Assembly: GCF_008704795.1 (NCBI RefSeq)
Contig: NZ_CP023690.1
Location: forward strand, 4,536,501-4,600,500
Source of the DNA: Streptomyces spectabilis
Lineage (GTDB): Bacteria; Actinomycetota; Actinomycetes; Streptomycetales; Streptomycetaceae
Reading direction: 5' to 3'
DNA length: 64,000 nucleotides
Below the pieces are notes generated by a model. The model searched no databases. It was not told the origin of the DNA and was given only the letters and a program-made list of their open reading frames with translations. Each line of letters opens with the position of its first letter. Within the stretch, counting starts at the first letter, position 1. A program made the position numbers and the translations under genes. Below, piece after piece: positions 59,090 through 64,000 of the stretch.

Positions 59090-60478
59090 ATGGTCTCCGT
59101 TCACGCCGCCGCCCGGGTCCTCGTCGCGTCCAACCGCGGCCCCGTCTCGTACGCCGTCGGGGACGACGGCGAGCTGACCGCCGCGCGCGGGGGCGGCGGG
59201 CTCGTGTCCGGGCTCAGCGCCATCGGGGACGAGGCGGACGCGCTGTGGGTGTGCTCCGCGCTCGGCGACGGCGACCGCGAGGCGGTGCGGCGCGGGGTCT
59301 CCGAGCCGGGCGTGCGCATGCTCGACATCGACGCGAAGACCCACGCGGCGGCGTACAACGGCATCGCGAACTCGGTGCTGTGGTTCGTGCACCACATGCT
59401 GTACCAGACGCCTCTGGAGCCGGAGTTCGGCCCCGAGTTCCGCACCCAGTGGGCCGCCTACGAGCAGTACAACCAGGCCTTCGCGCAGGCGCTCGCCGAC
59501 AGCGCGGCGCCCGGCGCGACGGTCCTCGTGCAGGACTACCACCTCGCCCTTGTGCCCGGGATGCTCCGCGAGCTCCGCGGCGATCTGCGGATCGGGCACT
59601 TCTCGCACACCCCGTGGGCGCCCGTGGACTACTTCCGGATGCTGCCCGACGACGTCGCCGAGCAGCTTCTGCGCGGCATGCTGGGAGCGGACCGGCTCGG
59701 CTTCCTCACCGGGCGGTGGGCGGACGCGTTCACGGAGTGCTGTGTGCGGCTGCTCGGCGGCACGTCGGGGACGCGCGTGGGGGTGCACGGGCTCGGCGCG
59801 GACGCGGACTTCCTGCGGGAGCGGTCGCGGCGCGCGGACGTCGAGGAGCGGCTCGCGGCGCTGCGCGAGCAGGTGGGTCCCGGCCGTCAGGTCATCGTCC
59901 GCGTGGACCGCACCGAGCTGTCGAAGAACATCGTCCGCGGCCTACGGGCGTACGAGCTCCTTCTCGACGAGCACCCCGAGTGGCACGAGCGGGTGGTGCA
60001 CGTCGCGTTCGCCTACCCCTCGCGGCAGGACCTCGCCGTCTACCGCGACTACACCGCGGAGGTCTCGCGCGTCGCCGACGCCATCAACGCCCGCTTCGGG
60101 ACGGCCGGTTGGACGCCGGTGGTGCTGCACGTCAAGGACGACTTCGCGCGCTCCCTCGCCGCGTACAGGCTCGCCGACGTGGCCCTGGTCAACCCCATCC
60201 GGGACGGCATGAACCTGGTCGCCAAGGAGGTCCCGGTCGTCTCCGACGAGGGCTGCGCGCTCGTCCTGTCCCGGGAGGCCGGGGCGTACGAGGAGCTGGG
60301 CGAGGACGCGATCGGGGTGAATCCGTACGACGTGACGGGGACGGCCGCCGCGCTGCACGAGGCGCTCCTGCTGCCCGCGGCGGAGCGGGCCGAGCGGACC
60401 AAGCGCCTGGCCGTCGCGGCCACGGCCCTGCCGCCGGCGCGCTGGTTCCTGGACCAGCTCGCGGCCCTGGAGGCGTGA
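59090..60478 (+). CDS. otsA: trehalose-6-phosphate synthase
   Basis: 462 residues from ATG 59090. GT20 marks: VASNRGPV, RGGGGLVSGLSAI, VQDYHLALVPGMLRE, GHFSHTPWAPVDYFRML, VDRTELSKNIVRGL and ALVNPIRDGMNLVAKE. Makes trehalose-6-phosphate from UDP-glucose and glucose-6-phosphate. It is convergent with otsB, whose stop lies 9 bp beyond, so the two steps are on opposite strands, unlike the usual operon. Predicted leaderless. Confidence 0.95.
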   Translation: MVSVHAAARVLVASNRGPVSYAVGDDGELTAARGGGGLVSGLSAIGDEADALWVCSALGDGDREAVRRGVSEPGVRMLDIDAKTHAAAYNGIANSVLWFVHHMLYQTPLEPEFGPEFRTQWAAYEQYNQAFAQALADSAAPGATVLVQDYHLALVPGMLRELRGDLRIGHFSHTPWAPVDYFRMLPDDVAEQLLRGMLGADRLGFLTGRWADAFTECCVRLLGGTSGTRVGVHGLGADADFLRERSRRADVEERLAALREQVGPGRQVIVRVDRTELSKNIVRGLRAYELLLDEHPEWHERVVHVAFAYPSRQDLAVYRDYTAEVSRVADAINARFGTAGWTPVVLHVKDDFARSLAAYRLADVALVNPIRDGMNLVAKEVPVVSDEGCALVLSREAGAYEELGEDAIGVNPYDVTGTAAALHEALLLPAAERAERTKRLAVAATALPPARWFLDQLAALEA

Positions 60479-60487
60479 CCTCCGGGC

Positions 60488-61366
60488 CTATGCGACGCCC
60501 GCCGCAAGACCGGCCAGGAGGGCGACCACGCCCGCCGGTCCTTCGACCACCAGGTCGGCGCGGGACGCAAGGTCCGTGACCTCCGCGCTGCCGCTGCACA
60601 CGAGCAGGCCCCGCACCTCGCCGTCCGCCCGCAGCTTGTCCACGGCGGCGAAGGCGGGCAGGTCTCCGAGGTCGTCCCCGGCGTAGAGGACCGCGTCGGC
60701 GCCCGCTTCGCGCAGGTACTCGGTGAGCGCCACGCCCTTGTCCACGCCGGGCGGCCGCAGTTCCAGGACCATGCGGCCGGGCTCGACGATCAGTCCGTGG
60801 CGCGCGGCGAGCTCCCCGAGGGGGCCGCGCAGCGCGTCGAAGGCGGCCTGGGGGTCCTCGGCCCGGCGCGTGTGCACCGCGACGGCGCGCCCCTTCTCCT
60901 CGATCCAGGAGCCCCGCCAGGCCCCGATGCCGTCGAGGAAGCCGGGCAGCTCGGCCCGGACGGCGGCGACGCCGGGGTGCGGCTCGGCCGCGCGCACGGT
61001 GCCGGTGCGGGCGTCCCAGCGCTCCGCGCCGTAGTGCCCGAGCACGACGAGGTGCTCCAGGCCGGGGACGCCCGCGAACCCGCCGTGGCGGACGGCCACG
61101 CCCGCGGGGCGGCCGGTGACGACCGCGACGGAGCGGACCTTCGGGGCGAGCGCGGCGAGCGCGGGCACGGCGTCCGGGTGCGCCCGGGCCAGTTCGGGGT
61201 CCGGCACGATCCGCGCGAGCGTGCCGTCGAAGTCCAGGGCGATCACGGCGCGTTCGGGCCGGGCCAGGATCGCGGCGAGGCCGTCGCGGCCCGCGGGGGT
61301 CAGCGGCTCGGGCAGCCCTGACGGCTGTGACAGCTCGGACGGGGAGTGCGTGCGGTCGTCACCCAT
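60488..61366 (-). CDS. otsB: trehalose-6-phosphate phosphatase
   Basis: 292 residues from ATG 61366. HAD motifs: ALDFDGTL (Asp45 nucleophile, Asp47), VVTGRPAGVAV, and AVLYAGDDLGDLPAF near the C-terminus. The T6P cap region includes LVVLGHYGAERWDARTG. TAGGGT (61374-61379) 7 nt before ATG predicts a leaderless transcript. Converts trehalose-6-phosphate to trehalose. The DUF3263 gene lies upstream on the same strand. Confidence 0.95.
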   Translation of the reverse strand: MGDDRTHSPSELSQPSGLPEPLTPAGRDGLAAILARPERAVIALDFDGTLARIVPDPELARAHPDAVPALAALAPKVRSVAVVTGRPAGVAVRHGGFAGVPGLEHLVVLGHYGAERWDARTGTVRAAEPHPGVAAVRAELPGFLDGIGAWRGSWIEEKGRAVAVHTRRAEDPQAAFDALRGPLGELAARHGLIVEPGRMVLELRPPGVDKGVALTEYLREAGADAVLYAGDDLGDLPAFAAVDKLRADGEVRGLLVCSGSAEVTDLASRADLVVEGPAGVVALLAGLAAGVA

Positions 61367-61382
61367 GGCCACGACCCTAGCG

Positions 61383-61661
61383 TCAGCGCTCGGCGCGGCG
61401 CGCGTCGCGTACCCGGCGCAGGCGGTTCACGGTGACCGGGTCGTGGGCGAGGGCGCGCTCGTCGTCGAGCAGGGCGTTGAGGAGCTGGTAGTAGCGGACC
61501 GGGGCGAGGCCCAGCTCTTCGCGTATGGCCCGCTCCTTGGCGCCGGGACTGCTCCAGCCCCGCCGCTCCAGGGCGAGCACGGCGCGGGCCCGCGCGGACA
61601 GGCCGCCCTCGGCCTCGGAGGGCTCGGGCACGGGAGGCTCCGCCTCAGGCACACCGTTCAC
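61383..61661 (-). CDS. DUF3263 small helix-turn-helix-like protein
   Basis: 92 residues from GTG 61661, chosen because TAGCGT (61669-61674) lies 7 nt upstream; GTG 61670 is the alternative. After an acidic N-terminal tail, LSARARAVLALERRGWSSPG then AKERAIREELGLAPVRYYQL and LNALLDDERALAHDP match DUF3263, which looks like a small sigma-region-4-like or HTH fold. Function unknown. Located between otsB and a sugar-binding lipoprotein gene. Confidence 0.82.
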   Translation of the reverse strand: MNGVPEAEPPVPEPSEAEGGLSARARAVLALERRGWSSPGAKERAIREELGLAPVRYYQLLNALLDDERALAHDPVTVNRLRRVRDARRAER

Positions 61662-61671
61662 CCGGCCCACG

Positions 61672-62940
61672 CTAGCTCGCGTTCTCCTCCGCCGCCGCCT
61701 TCGCGTCGAGCTGGGCCAGGGTCGCCTGCGGGTCGCCGTTCGGGTCGACGGTCTTGCCGATGTACTTCTTGATCTGCACGGAGACCTGCGCCCACGACGT
61801 CTTGCCGACCGGGTAGAGCTGGGAGGCGGGCAGCTCCTCCAGGAAGCCGCCGAGCTTCTTCGCGTCGGCCTTGTCGTCGGACATCTCCTGGGACGCCGAG
61901 GTGGTCACCGGCAGCAGGTCGTACTCGCGCGAGAACTCCAGGACGTTCTTCTTGGAGTAGGCGAAGTCGAGGAACTGGCGGATCTCCTTGCGGTGGCCGT
62001 TCTCCTTGAAGGCCATCATCCAGTCGGCGACGCCCATCGTGGACTGGGCCTTGCCGTTGACGCCGGGCATGGGGACCATGCCGTACTTCAGGTGCTTCTT
62101 GGCGGCCATCTGCATCAGCGTCGGGTGGCCGTTGAGCATGCCGACCTCGCCGCGCGTGAAGGCGGCGAAGGCCTCGGCGCGGTTGAGCTTGCCGGGCGGC
62201 GTCGGCCCGGTCAGACCCTTGCCGACCAGCTCGTTCTTCAGCCAGTTGAACGTGGCGACGTTCTGCTTGGAGTCGAAGTCGTACGTGCCGACGTTGTCGG
62301 TGTAGCCGCCGCCTCCGCTGAGCAGCCACTGGTAGGTCTCGGCCTGCGCCTCCTCCGGGCCGAGCGGCAGCGCGTACGGGATCTTCACGCCGCGCGCCTT
62401 GAGCTTCTTCGCGGCGGCCTGGAGCTCGCTCCAGCTCTCCGGCGGGGTGACGCCGGCGCTCTTGAAGAGCTTCTCGTTGAAGAACAGCAGGCGCGTGGAC
62501 GCGGCGAACGGCATGCCGTACTGAACGCGGTTGACGACGCCCGCCTTCGCCAGCGGCGCGAGGAAGTCGGCCTGGGTGGGGATGGAGAGCACGTCGTCGG
62601 CGCTGTAGAGCTTGTCCTGCGCCGCGTAGTCCGCGTAGGCGCCGATCTGCGCGAGGTCGGGGGCCTCGCCGTCCGCGACCATCTCCTTGACCTTGCGGTC
62701 GACGTCCGTCCAGGAGTACACGGCCACGTCGACCTTGATGCCCGGGTGTTCGTCCTCGAACTTCTCGGCAAGCGCGTCCCAGTATTTCTTGGAGCTGTTC
62801 GCCGAGGAGTCGCCGTAGTCGGCGGCCACGAGCTTGAGGGTCACATCGCCCGATCCGCCCGATTCGCCGCACCCGGCGAGCAGCGCCGCCATGCTCAGTG
62901 CGGCCACCGCCGCCGTAAGGCCTGTCACGCGCCGCTGCAC
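61672..62940 (-). CDS. extracellular sugar-binding lipoprotein (ABC family 1)
   Basis: 422 residues from GTG 62940. Lipobox LLAGC, lipidated at Cys24. The mature part is a type-1 solute-binding protein: VTLKLVAADYGDSSANSSKK, FEDEHPGIKVDVAVYSWTDV, PDLAQIGAYADYAAQDKLYS and MPFAASTRLLFFNEKLFKSA. No permease genes follow on this side, so it is an orphan binding protein or relies on a distant permease. A DasR-type site lies 60 bp upstream, suggesting control by aminosugars. It is divergent from the SIS gene. Confidence 0.9.
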   Translation of the reverse strand: MQRRVTGLTAAVAALSMAALLAGCGESGGSGDVTLKLVAADYGDSSANSSKKYWDALAEKFEDEHPGIKVDVAVYSWTDVDRKVKEMVADGEAPDLAQIGAYADYAAQDKLYSADDVLSIPTQADFLAPLAKAGVVNRVQYGMPFAASTRLLFFNEKLFKSAGVTPPESWSELQAAAKKLKARGVKIPYALPLGPEEAQAETYQWLLSGGGGYTDNVGTYDFDSKQNVATFNWLKNELVGKGLTGPTPPGKLNRAEAFAAFTRGEVGMLNGHPTLMQMAAKKHLKYGMVPMPGVNGKAQSTMGVADWMMAFKENGHRKEIRQFLDFAYSKKNVLEFSREYDLLPVTTSASQEMSDDKADAKKLGGFLEELPASQLYPVGKTSWAQVSVQIKKYIGKTVDPNGDPQATLAQLDAKAAAEENAS

Positions 62941-62999
62941 CGCTTTTTCCCACCCTTGCCGAGACGTACCGGAACGCGAGTCTCCCCCGCGTCAACACA

Positions 63000-63015
63000 C
63001 CAGGTCTACACCACC
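63000..63015. promoter_or_regulatory. probable DasR (dre) site in a divergent promoter
   Basis: CCAGGTCTACACCACC matches the dre consensus ACTGGTCTAGACCACT at about 12 of 16 positions. It lies between the sugar-binding lipoprotein and the SIS gene, both plausible aminosugar genes. Confidence 0.6.
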
Positions 63016-63118
63016 CGAGTATCACTTCTGCAACGGCGGTCACCCATTGCCGGGCCGGTGGTCCTGCTGCTAAGCACTGCTCCGGCACAACTCCCGCACC
63101 GGCAAGGAGCCTTGGCAC

Positions 63119-64000
63119 ATGTCGCGTACCGCAAATGAGATAGCCACCCAGCCCGACTGCTGGCGGCGGGCCGCCGAGGGCGCCGCGGCCTTCGCGGGAC
63201 TTCCCGAGCCGGGCGAGCGGGTCGCCGTGACCGGGTGCGGCACCTCGTGGTTCATGGCGCTCGCGTACGCGGCGCTGCGGGAGGCCGCCGGGCAGGGCGA
63301 GACGGACGCGTTCGCGGCGTCGGAGTTCCCCACCGGGCGGCGCTACGACCGGGTGGTGGCGATCACCCGGTCCGGCACGACGACGGAGGTGCTCGACCTG
63401 CTCCGGCAGGTGCGGTCCGCCGTGCCGACGCTGGCCCTGACCGCCGACCCGAAGACGCCCGTCATGGACGCCGCCGCCGCGGTGGCCGTCCTGGACTGGG
63501 CGGACGAGGAGTCGGTCGTGCAGACCCGGTTCGCGACCACCGCGCTCGCCTTCCTGCGGGCCGGGCTCGGCGCGGTCCCGGGCGTCAAGCCGGTCGCGGA
63601 GGCGGCGGCCGACGCCGAGCGCACCGTCGCCGAGCCGCTGCCGGATGCGGTGGTCGCGGCCGAGCAGTGGACCTTCCTCGGCCGCGGCTGGACGTACGGG
63701 CTCGCCCTGGAGGCGGGCCTGAAGATGCGGGAGGCCGCGGGGGCGTGGACGGAGGCGTATCCGGCCATGGAGTACCGGCACGGGCCGATCTCCATCACGG
63801 CCCCTGCCCGCGTCGCGTGGATGTTCGGGGCGCTGCCGGACGGCCTCGCGGAGGACGTCGCCCGCGTCGGCGGCGAGCTCGTGGCGCGCACCGACGTCGA
63901 CCCGCTCGCCGACCTGATCCGCGCCCAGCGCCTGGCCGTGCGTCTCGCCGAGGACCGGGGGCAGGACCCGGACCGCCCGCGCAATCTGACCCGGAGCGTG
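63119..64000 (+). CDS. SIS-domain aminosugar-phosphate protein, partial
   Basis: 294 residues present; the frame is open at the window edge. Starts ATG 63119 with AAGGAG (63104-63109). SIS features: VAVTGCGTSWFMALAYAALR, SEFPTGRRYDRVVAITRSGT with phosphate-binding Ser/Thr residues, and WTFLGRGWTYGLALEAGLKM then EAYPAMEYRHGPISI. This is the NagB-II/AgaS-like glutamine-free isomerase or deaminase arrangement. With the dre site and the sugar-binding protein it fits GlcNAc metabolism. The exact reaction is not determined. Confidence 0.88.
   Translation, partial: MSRTANEIATQPDCWRRAAEGAAAFAGLPEPGERVAVTGCGTSWFMALAYAALREAAGQGETDAFAASEFPTGRRYDRVVAITRSGTTTEVLDLLRQVRSAVPTLALTADPKTPVMDAAAAVAVLDWADEESVVQTRFATTALAFLRAGLGAVPGVKPVAEAAADAERTVAEPLPDAVVAAEQWTFLGRGWTYGLALEAGLKMREAAGAWTEAYPAMEYRHGPISITAPARVAWMFGALPDGLAEDVARVGGELVARTDVDPLADLIRAQRLAVRLAEDRGQDPDRPRNLTRSV

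Overview
This is a high-GC actinobacterial chromosome segment, almost certainly Streptomyces. Third codon positions are nearly all G or C, GTG starts are common, and many genes have a TAnnnT box 6-7 nt before the start codon (leaderless transcripts). Diagnostic content includes a SARP regulator, futalosine-pathway genes, groEL with CIRCE elements, small cold-shock genes, DUF397/XRE pairs and TTA codons confined to a few accessory genes. Gene density is normal and most content looks like core chromosome. I see no rRNA, tRNA, CRISPR array, insertion sequence, prophage or origin.

Layout: 0-1.2 kb, a truncated SARP regulator; 1.5-5.3 kb, a tiny membrane peptide, RNA cyclic phosphodiesterase, acetyltransferase, MarR-MFS pair and an RHH protein; 5.3-9.8 kb, a purine permease, DUF2530 protein and CtpE-like P-type ATPase; 9.8-11.4 kb, two secreted paralogues; 11.5-17.6 kb, a sacsin-like ATPase, DUF3027 protein and MFS protein; 17.8-19.9 kb, DUF2771-mqnB-mqnD (menaquinone by the futalosine route); 20-21.5 kb, cold-shock and HAD proteins; 21.6-25.5 kb, an iron-siderophore ABC importer behind an iron box; 25.6-32 kb, a membrane protein, an XPB-associated protein ending in a WYL-like domain, a cyclotransferase-SGNH fusion and the XPB helicase; 32-36.4 kb, an XRE regulator-SDR pair and a HelD-like RNA polymerase remodeller; 36.6-40.8 kb, copper genes (cutC, copA and an exported HxHP protein) around two CsoR-type operators; 40.8-45.3 kb, a MDMPI-like enzyme, an HD protein, a DinB-GNAT fusion and a DUF4031 pair; 45.4-47.3 kb, MurR-type regulator and murQ; 47.5-52.8 kb, a small accessory zone holding every TTA codon I found; 52.9-57.6 kb, groEL, a cold-shock gene, a CysO-like sulfur carrier and thrC under a SAM riboswitch; 58-61.4 kb, gpgS, otsA and otsB (compatible solutes); 61.4-64 kb, a DUF3263 protein, a sugar-binding lipoprotein and a SIS protein around a DasR-type site.

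The least explained structure is intergenic. Three dispersed repeat families (A, B and C below) occupy many gaps. Family B joins a four-run G tract (G-quadruplex-capable) to a short GC hairpin with loop GGCA. Single copies lie at about 1.75, 17.7, 36.5 and 55.0 kb, and a ten-unit array of about 100 bp period fills the 1.3-kb gap at 41.5-42.8 kb. One copy shows a compensatory base-pair change in the hairpin, which argues for selection on structure. This is my best candidate for something undescribed.

Limits: all calls come from reading the sequence and remembered family motifs. Alignments, structure scores and database membership were not computed.
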